From positions 1 to 64,000 of the forward strand of contig JAPKZG010000096.1 of NCBI GenBank assembly GCA_026393895.1: DNA of 64,000 nucleotides. Direction: 5' to 3'. Below, one piece after another: positions 52,644 to 60,438 of the stretch. Position 1 is the stretch's first letter, and the number at the start of each line of letters is the position of its first letter. This stretch comes from Candidatus Aminicenantota bacterium (GTDB lineage Bacteria > Acidobacteriota > Aminicenantia > Aminicenantales > UBA4085). The notes beneath the pieces were generated by a model. It worked only from the letters and a program-made list of their open reading frames with translations, was not told where the DNA came from and did no database searches. Position numbers and translations under genes: made by a program.

Positions 52644-53117
52644 TTAAAAAACAAACCCGATTGTCGCGCCGACGGCCGCCGACTTGAATAAACCGTTGAA
52701 CGGCGTGAAAAGGAAAGCGCAGAGTCTCATGTCGGCGCCCTGGAAGCCCGCGTTGAGCTTCAGGGAAAAGTCGGAGGAAGGCGAGCCGTTGATATCGTTG
52801 CCCAGGAGGAACCACTTGGAAACGCCGGCCCCTGCGAAAAATTCCTTGAAATTGAAGTTCAGCATGACCGACGGGGCGAAAATGAAGGCTCCGAACTCGA
52901 AATTGTGGACCACGAAATAGCCTTCCGGACACAAGGTAAAGACGTTCCCCAGGGGGATGTCGATCGTCATGCCTCCCGTCCACAAGAACGGCTTGAAGGA
53001 GAACGACGAATCTGTGATGACACCGAAATTCAACGAGAGGTAATTCGCCTCGACTTTGGCCGGACCGACAAACGACACGGCGGCGATCAACAGAACCGCG
53101 ACCAGCGCTTTTTTCAT
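52644..53117 (-). CDS. Small outer-membrane beta-barrel-like protein
   Basis: A 157-residue exported protein. Signal peptide MKKALVAVLLIAAVSFVGPA with cleavage near VEA-N. The mature part has beta-strand alternation with glycines and aromatics (MTIDIPLGNVFTLCPEGYFV, FIFAPSVMLNFNFKEFFAGA, GVSKWFLLGND) and ends AAVGATIGFVF, terminal Phe. Two Cys (in TLCPEG and RLCAFL) could form a disulfide. GGAAGGAGGAAATCCC precedes the ATG. Similar in kind to the genes at 13146 and 27549. No named family. Confidence 0.65.
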   Translation of the reverse strand: MKKALVAVLLIAAVSFVGPAKVEANYLSLNFGVITDSSFSFKPFLWTGGMTIDIPLGNVFTLCPEGYFVVHNFEFGAFIFAPSVMLNFNFKEFFAGAGVSKWFLLGNDINGSPSSDFSLKLNAGFQGADMRLCAFLFTPFNGLFKSAAVGATIGFVF

Positions 53118-53611
53118 GGGATTTCCTCCTTCCTTTGTTTGAGCCGCCAGCTGCGGCCCCTCGCTTCTTCAGTCATTATAACCGAAATCGGCCGCGAAAA
53201 GCCTCTCCAACCGGAAACATCGACCCGGTCCGGGACTTCCTACAAAAGCAGAAATAGCGGAATATCCCATGGCCGTGAGGGCCTCTCGGAAGACGCATAG
53301 CGAAGGGTCTGGCCCAAATCAGGGAAGCCCCTGTGCACGGGTGACGCGGAGATGCCCCAGCGCAGCGCCAGGGGTTCCCCACGGGGGGATGGGTGGCGCG
53401 AGCGGGGGCACTCCGCGGCAGGACCCGTGCGCGGGGGAACCGATATTCCGTCCCGGCGGGTTTGACAGGGCCGGGTCGATGTGTTACCAAATACTCTTTC
53501 CATTTATCGACATCACCGCGCAATATGGTCCGGCCGCCCGAGCCCTCACGCCAAAGGCGGGGAGGATGGCAAGGCTCAGCGCACCGGTCCCGGCGCCAAG
53601 GAGAGAAATCG
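53118..53611 (+). other. Long GC-rich intergenic region
   Basis: Nearly 500 bases with no supported protein gene; open frames on both strands here are Pro/Arg-rich and look like GC artefacts. The centre folds into the hairpin listed at 53328-53436. TTGACA at 53462-53467 may be a -35 for the gene at 53612, with a poor -10 (TACCAA) 17 bases on. Confidence 0.5.
53328..53436. ncRNA. Candidate structured RNA: 110-nt GC-rich hairpin
   Basis: CCCCTGTGCACGGGT (53328-53342) pairs with ACCCGTGCGCGGGG (53423-53436). Inside it GCGGAGATGCCCC (53346-53358) pairs with GGGGCACTCCGC (53405-53416), and inside that GCGCC (53365-53369) pairs with GGCGC (53395-53399) around a G-rich loop. Three stacked helices with small internal loops suggest selection for RNA structure. 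It does not match 6S, SRP, RNase P or the riboswitch signatures I checked by eye. Strand is unknown. Confidence 0.35.
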
Positions 53612-54700
53612 ATGGCGAAATTCGAAGGGCTCAAATGGTCGTCCAAGCAGATGCGTTACGGCCTGGCCGACAAGTCCTATGAACTGCTTCCAAGTGACGC
53701 GAAGATTGCGGCCTGTTCCCGGTCGACCAACTACGCGATTTTCCTTGCCTTCGAGGGGATCCGGTATTACTGCCGCAAGAATGCCTCCGGGAGCCTGGAG
53801 GTAGTTTTCCTGAACTGGGACAAGAACCTCGAGCGGTTCCGCCGGTCGATGCTCTTCAACATCGGCCGGGATTCCGCCCACCTTGTCCCCACGGCCGACG
53901 AGCTGGAGGACATCCTGGCCGACCGGTTCTTCCGCGAGCCGGAGATGCGCGGCTTGTTTGAGGAAATGGCCGCGATGGGCGTCCAGGGCTACCTCCGGCC
54001 ATTCACCGTCGACGAGGAACAGTCGATCGGCGTCACGTTCCCCAACCAACCGGCTATCCGGGCGCTGGCCTCGCGCTTCGACCAATACCTGGGCGAGCCG
54101 TTTACCGGCGTCGTCATCCCGCACCTTGTCCGGGCCGTCGGCGTCAACGGCACGGGTTGTCTAAAACTGGGTGTGAATTACGTCATGAGCGTTAAAGCCG
54201 TCGAAGCGGCCAAACAAATCGATCCGGCGGCCGCGGCGGCCTTGTTCCTTGACGATCAACTGCACCTGCCGATCGAGGAGAGGCATATCACCGAGTGGGA
54301 TTCGTCTTGCTGTTTGTTCGCCTTCCGCGACGGGACTGTGGTTAAAATCCCCGAAAGCCCCTTGATCCTGCCCTCGGTCACGATCCAAGGAATCTGTAAA
54401 ATCCTGACCTACCTGGGTGTGCGGGTCGAGGAGCGGCACTTGTCCTACGGCGAACTCGTCCGGAGATGCAAGGTCGGGGAACTCGTGACTATCTGCAGCA
54501 TCGGCACGGCCGGGATTCTCAACCGCTGCGCCAAACTCCTGTTGGTTGACGGTGACCGGAAGGTCATCGGGACGCACGTCCCGGACGAAAAGCACGCGCT
54601 TTACGCCAAAATGGCGGAGGCGCGGACATATTATTGGGACATCTATCGGGGCAAGGTCCCGCCGCTTGAGGGAATGAAGCTCTTCAAGTACGTAATTTAG
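53612..54700 (+). CDS. Divergent class IV aminotransferase (BCAT-like fold)
   Basis: A 362-residue PLP enzyme related to branched-chain aminotransferase. The N-terminus MAKFEGLKWSSKQMRYGLAD is unlike BCAT. The core aligns: GTGCLKLGVNYVMSVKAVEA carries the probable PLP Lys (BCAT: PKVGGNY), ITEWDSSCCLFAFRDG stands for E-G-x-x-N-L-F, LILPSVTIQGICKILTYLGV for LPGITR and CSIGTAGIL for the phosphate-binding GTAAEI. The N in the usual EG--N is replaced, so the reaction may differ from BCAT. AAGGAGAGAAATCG is a strong ribosome binding site. The open frame runs upstream but as non-homologous sequence. Single-gene unit. Confidence 0.7.
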   Translation: MAKFEGLKWSSKQMRYGLADKSYELLPSDAKIAACSRSTNYAIFLAFEGIRYYCRKNASGSLEVVFLNWDKNLERFRRSMLFNIGRDSAHLVPTADELEDILADRFFREPEMRGLFEEMAAMGVQGYLRPFTVDEEQSIGVTFPNQPAIRALASRFDQYLGEPFTGVVIPHLVRAVGVNGTGCLKLGVNYVMSVKAVEAAKQIDPAAAAALFLDDQLHLPIEERHITEWDSSCCLFAFRDGTVVKIPESPLILPSVTIQGICKILTYLGVRVEERHLSYGELVRRCKVGELVTICSIGTAGILNRCAKLLLVDGDRKVIGTHVPDEKHALYAKMAEARTYYWDIYRGKVPPLEGMKLFKYVI

Positions 54701-54724
54701 CTCTTCAAGTACGTGCTGTAAGCG

Positions 54725-54836
54725 AAATCGGGGACAGGCGAGGAAATGAGGGACATGACCCGATTTTCTTAAATCGGGATCGTGTCCCCCATTTCTTTGC
54801 CCTTCATGGTAATTAGGGTAATTGGTATTGTGTCCC
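54725..54836. repeat. Composite REP-like element next to the secreted esterase
   Basis: GAAATGAGGGACATGACCCG (left arm 54743-54766) pairs with the right arm 54771-54795 around TCTT. A B-type half-site GGGGACAGG sits just before it, and an A-type half (GGTATTGTGTCCCC) ends at 54837. The last base is four bases from the stop codon of the minus-strand esterase. Confidence 0.8.
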
Positions 54837-54840
54837 CGAA

Positions 54841-56607
54841 TTAATATCTCCAGCTCTTCAAATCCGCCCCGAGCGGCGCGGTCTTGAGCAACCGCTCGAT
54901 CGCCCGGGGAATGTACATCTGGTGATAGCGCAGGCGCGAATACGCGTTCGCCCGGGTCGAATCCCCGTTCCAGCAATGCTCGGCCCGGTCGCCGTATTTC
55001 ACTTCGCCCGCGTAATACGGGTCCTTCGTGCTCTCCAGGAACGCCTCCATCAAGTAGACGGCGTTGTTTAAATAGAAGTTATCCATGTCGCCGACATAGA
55101 TGTTGATTTTTCCCTGGAGCTTGGGGCCGAGGGTTTTCCAGTCGCGCTGGAGGATGTAACCGAGGTCGTAATTCTCTTTCCAGTAGGCCGCCACCTTCGG
55201 GTCGATGACGCCCGTGAGCTTGTCCCAGATCGGCTTGGGGTATCCGTCCGCTCCGACAGGGCCGAACACGGCCTGCCAGATGTCCCACTGGTCGCCCGAC
55301 CGGCCGTGGGTGGCGATGGCCAGCTCCCGGTGGTTTCCCTGCTCGAGCGTCGTCGCGACCTCGCCCAGGTAATTGCGCGTGCCCGGCCGCGGCGTTTTCT
55401 TCCACGGGCCGTCGACGTAATAGGCGTTTTTGTGGTCGTAGATGTTGACGACCGTGTAGGCCCGGAAATCGATCGGGTCGGGGCAGGCGGCGTAGCATCC
55501 GTTGAAGTCGTCCGGGTAGAAGACCTGGGCGGCCAGCGCCTCCCAGCCCCCGGTCGAGCCGCCGTACATGAACCGGGCCCAGCCCGCGCCGAGCCCCCGG
55601 AATTTCTTCTCGATGTAGGGGATCAATTCCTTGACGATGGCGTCGCCATAGGGGCCGAGGTTGGCCGAATTGACCGCGTAGGAATCGTCGTAATAGGGAT
55701 TGGCGTGCTGGATTTCGATCACGATCACCCGCGGGAAATCCGGCCCGGTCCAATCTTTGTATAGTTGGTAGGCATACTCCTGCTGGATCCTGTTGTAGCC
55801 GGCCAGGTGAAACCGGTCGCTGTAATCCGGCTTAAGGTCAGGATCGGGGGGCGTTTCACGGAAACCGCCGAACGTGTATGGGAAATGCCCATGTTCGACG
55901 ATGAGGGGATATCGGGCGTTGGGATGTTCGTCGAATCCCTCAGGCAAAAGGACGCAGGCCCCGATTTCCGTCGGCCTCCCCCAGAACTTCGTCAGCAGTT
56001 CGCTTTGGATTTTGACGTGCTTGATGTATTTCGTGTCGGCCGGGGGAGGGATCGGCGGGATTTCCTTGTCGAGGGAAATTTCGATGGCCGGCGATTCGCC
56101 CGCGGGGATCGTGATCTTTTTCGGCTCGCTGTACAAATTCCCCGGCTTCTCGTTCCAGATCTGTCCCTCGCCTTTATCGGGCGGGAGTTTCACCGTAAAA
56201 CCGTCCGACCGGACGAAGGTTTCATACCGGTTGAGAAGCGCCTGGACGTAGTATTCACCCGGCGGGAGTTCGGATAAGCTCGGGATCGGGTAGCCGAAGG
56301 CCGACGCGTCGACCACGGCTTCCGCCCCCGGCGCGAGATTGTCCACGTCGATCCCGAATATCAACTGGGTCGTCGCCCCGTCGTTGATCTGGAAGCGTGG
56401 CTCGGCCGATGCGTCATTTGAAAGCAGGAGCAAGACCCGGCCGTCCAGCGGCTGGGCCGACCGCTCCGCGGGAAACGAGACGGCGAATTTCGGCGATGCG
56501 GCCGCCGAGGATTTCGAGCCGATGTTGCCGGCGGCGCCGATAAAAACAAGAACGGCGGCTGCCGAAACCAAGATTCCTGTGGCGAGAATAAACCGACGTT
56601 GACGCAT
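54841..56607 (-). CDS. Secreted putative esterase (alpha/beta-hydrolase)
   Basis: A 588-residue exported enzyme. The start MRQRRFILATGILVSAAAVL is an anchor or signal. An N-terminal beta domain of about 200 residues (AERSAQPLDGRVLLLLSNDA to VKLPPDKGEGQIW) precedes the hydrolase domain: GACVLLPEGFDEHPNARYPL, the nucleophile elbow RFMYGGSTGGWEALAAQVFY (Ser in GGSTGG) and the late INIYVGDMDNFYLNNAVYLM (Asp) and DRAEHCWNGD (His). These resemble the enterochelin-esterase/Esterase D-like group. The substrate is unknown; location is periplasm or beyond. Both ends of the gene touch REP-like palindromes; the ribosome binding site CAGGAGG abuts the one at 56620. Confidence 0.75.
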   Translation of the reverse strand: MRQRRFILATGILVSAAAVLVFIGAAGNIGSKSSAAASPKFAVSFPAERSAQPLDGRVLLLLSNDASAEPRFQINDGATTQLIFGIDVDNLAPGAEAVVDASAFGYPIPSLSELPPGEYYVQALLNRYETFVRSDGFTVKLPPDKGEGQIWNEKPGNLYSEPKKITIPAGESPAIEISLDKEIPPIPPPADTKYIKHVKIQSELLTKFWGRPTEIGACVLLPEGFDEHPNARYPLIVEHGHFPYTFGGFRETPPDPDLKPDYSDRFHLAGYNRIQQEYAYQLYKDWTGPDFPRVIVIEIQHANPYYDDSYAVNSANLGPYGDAIVKELIPYIEKKFRGLGAGWARFMYGGSTGGWEALAAQVFYPDDFNGCYAACPDPIDFRAYTVVNIYDHKNAYYVDGPWKKTPRPGTRNYLGEVATTLEQGNHRELAIATHGRSGDQWDIWQAVFGPVGADGYPKPIWDKLTGVIDPKVAAYWKENYDLGYILQRDWKTLGPKLQGKINIYVGDMDNFYLNNAVYLMEAFLESTKDPYYAGEVKYGDRAEHCWNGDSTRANAYSRLRYHQMYIPRAIERLLKTAPLGADLKSWRY

Positions 56608-56619
56608 TTTTTACCTCCT

Positions 56620-56694
56620 GAAATCGGGGACATGTTCGGAATTCGCCTCGAATTCCGTAGTGCCGCCCCCCTTAGGGGCCGTGTCGCCGATTTC
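56620..56694. repeat. REP-like two-hairpin element, C-type
   Basis: Left arm 56620-56645 (GAAATCGGGGACATGTTCGG, then AATTCG), CCT loop, CGAATTCCG (56649-56657), then a second hairpin GCCCCCC-TTA-GGGGC and the closing TGTCGCCGATTTC (to 56694). The outer GAAATC...GATTTC ends pair, so the whole can fold as a cloverleaf of two hairpins. It occupies all the space between the esterase ribosome binding site and the cut-off OmpA-like gene. Confidence 0.85.
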
Positions 56695-56846
56695 TACTTT
56701 TCCGAGCAGCTATGAATCCAATACCCCGGCATCCGGCTGAACATCGGGTGGTCCGTGCAATTTTTATCATCCTTCTGCCGGGCCCAGCCGGCGGCCGCTA
56801 GTCCGACGATCAGCAGGCCCAGGATGATGACATAGGACTTCTTCAT
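56694..56846 (-). pseudogene. OmpA-family protein, N-terminal stub cut off at a repeat
   Basis: Fifty residues: signal peptide MKKSYVIILGLLIVGLAAAG, then WARQKDDKNCTDHPMFSRMP and GYWIHSCSEK. The DHP-F-RMPG-YI pattern is the usual start of a group of OmpA-family outer-membrane proteins of 200-400 residues, where it is followed by EFD--EF. Here a stop falls at the very first bases of the palindromic element 56620-56694, and no OmpA domain exists beyond. Best read as a gene truncated by insertion of, or recombination at, the repeat. A functional 30-residue secreted peptide cannot be excluded. Confidence 0.6.
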
Positions 56847-56911
56847 GAATGCACTCTCCAAAAATAGATGTCCTAGTATACCGCGATTCAAGAGAGGCGG
56901 CTAAAAATATC

Positions 56912-56939
56912 TTGACAAAACTGTTTATTGTCTTATAAT
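56912..56939 (+). promoter_or_regulatory. Promoter of the nucleotidyltransferase/HTH pair
   Basis: TTGACA (56912-56917), 16-base spacer and TATAAT (56934-56939), both perfect consensus boxes, in an AT-rich patch before the ATG at 56976. This is the best promoter in the window. Confidence 0.8.
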
Positions 56940-56969
56940 AAGCATATTAAATACTAATAATAAGCATAT
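56935..56969. promoter_or_regulatory. Operator-like 13-bp direct repeats
   Basis: ATAATAAGCATAT occurs twice, at 56935-56947 (over the -10 box) and 56957-56969, 22 bases apart, two helical turns. This is a natural binding site for a dimeric repressor; the winged-helix protein encoded downstream is the obvious candidate. Confidence 0.65.
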
Positions 56970-56975
56970 ATAAGT

Positions 56976-57596
56976 ATGAAAAAACCAAGAAACAACTTGG
57001 AAAGAGCCGATCAGGTCTATCGCGTCTTTGATCTTTTGGGCGTCCTCCTGAGCCAAAGAACTTCCGATCATATCTCTTTGGTCGTTTGCGGAGGATCGGC
57101 GCTGATTTCTTTAGGGCTCGTTTCGCGTGCGACGAAGGACGTCGACGTGGTTGCTCTCCTTGACCGCGGGACGCTTGTTTCCGCGGAGACGATGTCTCCG
57201 GTCCTGATCGAATCGGCCCATCTTGTTTCCCTCGAATTGGGGCTTCCGGAAGATTGGCTGAATTCCGGTCCGACCTCGATTCTCAACGAAAACCTGCCGA
57301 ATCAGGGATTTCCCGTCGGCTTTCAAGATCGGTTAACGCGTCGCGATTTTGGCCCCGTCCTGAGTGTTTATTTTATCAGCCGCTACGACCAGATTCATTT
57401 CAAGCTTTATGCGGCCGCCGATCAAGGCGGTCCAAGTTCCCATTTGATCGATCTTGTCGGCTTGAAACCGTCGGATGACGAACTCCTGGCCGCCGTGGCC
57501 TGGGCGAGACTTCACGATGTGTCGCCGGCATTTCTCGAAACCGTACGGTCGATGCTGGACGCGATGGAGAGACGCCATGTCCTTGCCAGGCTTTAA
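56976..57596 (+). CDS. Nucleotidyltransferase-fold protein (DUF6036/AbiEii-like)
   Basis: A 206-residue protein with the minimal nucleotidyltransferase motif: CGGSALISLGLVSRATKDVD (GGS at 39-41, then D55-x-D57 in KDVDVVAL). Later it has DFGPVLSVYFISRYDQIHFK and KPSDDELLAAVAWARLHDVS, as in DUF6036-type proteins and, more distantly, AbiEii toxins, which transfer nucleotides to tRNA or protein. The start has a weak ribosome binding site (TATATAAGT). The last 20 bases overlap the next gene, so the two are made together. Reading it as toxin and the partner as antitoxin is inference. Confidence 0.75.
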   Translation: MKKPRNNLERADQVYRVFDLLGVLLSQRTSDHISLVVCGGSALISLGLVSRATKDVDVVALLDRGTLVSAETMSPVLIESAHLVSLELGLPEDWLNSGPTSILNENLPNQGFPVGFQDRLTRRDFGPVLSVYFISRYDQIHFKLYAAADQGGPSSHLIDLVGLKPSDDELLAAVAWARLHDVSPAFLETVRSMLDAMERRHVLARL

Positions 57597-58599
57597 AGAA
57601 ACATTCCTACAAAATACGTTGGACCTTCTCTGGGGACAATGGTGCGTCCTTGGAGTCGCCGGACACTCAAAAAAAGCGGGAGCTTATTGTATCGATCCTG
57701 AAGCCCTCCTTCTCGCGACGTGTCGTTTCGGCCGTTTTGACCCGCGTTTATTCGACGGTATGCTCGAATGGCTGACCAGGCATGAAGAATTCCTTAGCTT
57801 GTTGAGAGTTAATACACTCCTGAAAAAAGGATTTGATGAAAGCGCGCAGGTCATGCGTCCCGTCGCCGCCTTCCTCGAGGAGGAATATAAAAAGCATCGA
57901 TGGAGCAAGCTCGTAGGGGAATTACCGGGGATCTCGAAGCCGGAACCGCTTTTTTTCTATGCGAACGGTTTGCCCGTCGAGATCTTCGGCCGGCAAGATG
58001 CTCGTTTTCTTTCGTATGGATTATCAAGAGGCCGCGTCGAGAACAAAGGCCATATCGGGCCTTTTCAGATGAATCATCCCGGATCGCTGCGGCTCCGTCT
58101 TCGCGCCTTGATGGGTGTTTCAAGTCGAACGGACGTTTTAGTCTATTTGATGATGTTCAAGACCGGCGGCCACCCTTCGCTCATCGCAAAAGAGCTCGAC
58201 TATACGCAACGAGGGATCCATCAAGCGCTGGTTTCCATGAGCTTGTCCGGATGGGTCTTGAGAAACGAGAGACCGAGGGAAGTCGTCTATACGGTCGCCG
58301 ACTCCCTTAGGGAGACATTCATTTCGTCACTCAAGCAGAACCCGAAGTGGGTGACGTGGAGCAGGTTTTTTCAAGCTCTTGAAATATTCTGGAAGATTTT
58401 GGAAAAAGCCTCGCCGGACCGATTGCCCGTTGAAGGTCGGTCCGCCGAACTTCGCGGCGCGATGCAGAAGGCATCAAATTTATTGAGTCTTCTCGGATTC
58501 TCCGGGTATTTTCAGGAATGCCAGCAAAAAACGGGAGCGGAATATATTGATTCGCTGGCCGTGGCCTGGGGACATCTGTTCGCTTTGTTGAATGAGTAA
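57577..58599 (+). CDS. Winged-helix protein, partner of the nucleotidyltransferase
   Basis: A 340-residue protein starting MSLPGFKETFLQNTLDLLWG inside the end of the previous gene. The middle holds a winged helix-turn-helix: TDVLVYLMMFKTGGHPSLIA, KELDYTQRGIHQALVSMSLS, GWVLRNERPREVVYTVADSL, with an Arg-rich wing. The flanks are helical; the N-terminal YCIDPEALLLATCRFGRFDP recalls AbiEi-type antitoxin lead regions (defining which gene of a set is cognate). It probably binds the repeats at 56935 and may bind the transferase. In AbiE the antitoxin gene comes first; here the order is reversed. Family name unknown to me. Confidence 0.65.
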   Translation: MSLPGFKETFLQNTLDLLWGQWCVLGVAGHSKKAGAYCIDPEALLLATCRFGRFDPRLFDGMLEWLTRHEEFLSLLRVNTLLKKGFDESAQVMRPVAAFLEEEYKKHRWSKLVGELPGISKPEPLFFYANGLPVEIFGRQDARFLSYGLSRGRVENKGHIGPFQMNHPGSLRLRLRALMGVSSRTDVLVYLMMFKTGGHPSLIAKELDYTQRGIHQALVSMSLSGWVLRNERPREVVYTVADSLRETFISSLKQNPKWVTWSRFFQALEIFWKILEKASPDRLPVEGRSAELRGAMQKASNLLSLLGFSGYFQECQQKTGAEYIDSLAVAWGHLFALLNE

Positions 58600-58730
58600 A
58601 AAACGCCGGTGCTGCCGATTTGCCTCTAAACAAAGCGTTATCTTCACGTTAATATTGAATAATTCAGACCGGAGTGATAATCTTCGGGCATGTCGGTTGT
58701 GGGGAATCTGAATAATCACGGATATATCGC

Positions 58731-58868
58731 ATGAGCCTTAACGAAGCCGATACCCCGGCAAAGCTCATCGATCCGGCTATTCATAAACGTGGATGGACCG
58801 ATGATCTTATTCGGTATGAATTCTACTTTGAGAAAATGATTTTGGACTATTTTATTGTATGGGAATAA
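58731..58868 (+). pseudogene. HsdR N-terminal fragment before hsdM
   Basis: A 45-residue frame, MSLNEADTPAKLIDPAIHKR then GWTDDLIRYE, matches the very start of one group of type I restriction R subunits (MS-NEA-TRA-LIDPAL---GW). After about residue 29 it departs from the family ([15 protein letters not shown]) and stops. The intact hsdR of this operon, at 63115, begins with different residues, so this is a leftover of another restriction gene. Its stop lies before the hsdM ATG at 58888. Confidence 0.55.
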
Positions 58869-58887
58869 CCCTAATAGAGTGGAAACC

Positions 58888-60438
58888 ATGAATCATAACG
58901 GAAGCGACATCGAATCGCGCCTCTGGGATGCGGCGGATGAACTACGGGCGAACTCGAAGCTGAAGTCTTCTGAATATTCCGTTCCTGTGCTGGGGCTGGT
59001 CTTTCTACGCTATGCCGATCACAAATTCCAGATGGCGGCGAAAAAAATGGAAGGCGTGGGCAGCGGCCGGCGTAAGATCGGCCCGGCCGACTATCATGCA
59101 AGCGGCGTTCTCTACTTGCCCAAAACCGCGCGATTTTCGTCGCTGATTGCCTTGCCGGAGGGAGCTAATATCGGCCAAGCAATTAACGACGCCATGGGCT
59201 CCATAGAAACGGATAATCCCGATCTCAAGGGCATCCTTCCTAAAACCTACAACCGCTTTGTGAACTCCCTCCTCAAGGAGTTGCTTAAAACAATGAACTC
59301 TGTCCCCATGGATATCGAAGGGGACGCTTTCGGAAAGATTTATGAATATTTTCTTGGCAACTTTGCTAGGGCCGAGGGTCAGAAAGGCGGCGAGTTCTTT
59401 ACTCCCACCGCCATTGTTCAGCTCATTGTCGGCATAATCGAGCCATTTCACGGCCGTATTTTCGACCCTGCCTGCGGATCCGGCGGTATGTTCGTCCAAA
59501 GTGCAAGGTTCGTCACAGAGCATAAAAAGAATCCTGGTGCCGAGCTGAGCGTCTTCGGTCAGGAGAAAGTGGCTGAGACTGTAAAACTGGGCAAGATGAA
59601 CCTCGCTGTCCACGGGCTTGCCGGCGACATCCGCGAGGGAAATTCCTATTACGAAGACTTACACCGCTCTACCGGCATATTCGATTTCGTCATGGCCAAT
59701 CCGCCCTTCAACGTGGGTCGGGTGGACAAGGAGCGGCTCAAGGACGATCCGCGCTTCCCTTTCGGCTTGCCCCGCACCGATAACGCTAATTATCTCTGGA
59801 TTCAACTCTTTTATAGCGCTCTCTCCGAAACCGGACGAGCCGGCTTCGTCATGGCCAATTCCGCATCTGACGCACGCGCTTCGGAGCTAGAAATTCGCAG
59901 GCAGCTCATCGAATCCCATTCTGTTGATGTAATGGTTGCTGTCGGCCCAAACTTTTTTTACACCGTAACACTGCCATGTACCCTTTGGTTTTTTGATCGA
60001 GGCAAAAGAAAAACCGCACGTGTTGAAAAGGTGCTCTTCGTAGATGCCCGCCACCTCTTTCGTCAGATTGATCGTGCCCACCGTGATTGGACACCAAAGC
60101 AGATTGAATTTCTCGCGAACATAGCCCGGGTCTACCGGGGAGAGCCTGTCGAGAACTTGCATGACAGCGCGGGGCTGATGGCCGAGCACTTCCCCAAGGG
60201 AAAATATATCGACGTGGCAGGGTTGTGCAAAGTGGCGACCTTAGCCGAGATCGAAGCCCAGGGCTGGAGCCTCAACCCCGGCCGCTATGTGGGCGTGGCC
60301 GAGCGCGAGGAAGATAATTTCGACTTCAAGGCGCGGCTAGAGGAGCTGAACGAGGAACTAGAAACCCTCAACACCGAAGCGAGAGAGCTGGAGGAGCGGA
60401 TCGGGGAGAATGTGGAAAAATTGATGGAACAAGCATGA
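58888..60438 (+). CDS. hsdM: Type I restriction-modification methyltransferase subunit
   Basis: N6-adenine methyltransferase subunit of a type I system. The 516-residue product has the N-terminal HsdM domain ([34 protein letters not shown]), then [23 protein letters not shown] motif [19 protein letters not shown] and catalytic motif [15 protein letters not shown] (NPPF). A coiled coil ([20 protein letters not shown]) ends the protein. The ATG at 58888 gives the family N-terminus; a TTG 33 bases earlier is not needed. Stop overlaps hsdS by four bases. Confidence 0.95.
   Translation: MNHNGSDIESRLWDAADELRANSKLKSSEYSVPVLGLVFLRYADHKFQMAAKKMEGVGSGRRKIGPADYHASGVLYLPKTARFSSLIALPEGANIGQAINDAMGSIETDNPDLKGILPKTYNRFVNSLLKELLKTMNSVPMDIEGDAFGKIYEYFLGNFARAEGQKGGEFFTPTAIVQLIVGIIEPFHGRIFDPACGSGGMFVQSARFVTEHKKNPGAELSVFGQEKVAETVKLGKMNLAVHGLAGDIREGNSYYEDLHRSTGIFDFVMANPPFNVGRVDKERLKDDPRFPFGLPRTDNANYLWIQLFYSALSETGRAGFVMANSASDARASELEIRRQLIESHSVDVMVAVGPNFFYTVTLPCTLWFFDRGKRKTARVEKVLFVDARHLFRQIDRAHRDWTPKQIEFLANIARVYRGEPVENLHDSAGLMAEHFPKGKYIDVAGLCKVATLAEIEAQGWSLNPGRYVGVAEREEDNFDFKARLEELNEELETLNTEARELEERIGENVEKLMEQA

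Noticed and set aside
53328-53436. Known riboswitch, 6S, SRP or RNase P RNA
   Set aside because: Checked by eye for the SAM-I, cobalamin and TPP core words and for the SRP and RNase P conserved loops; none matches well enough.
53176-53646. 156-codon minus-strand ORF in the GC-rich gap
   Set aside because: Pro/Arg/Cys-rich, no start signal, and it runs through the hairpin and across the strong ribosome binding site of the plus-strand gene.
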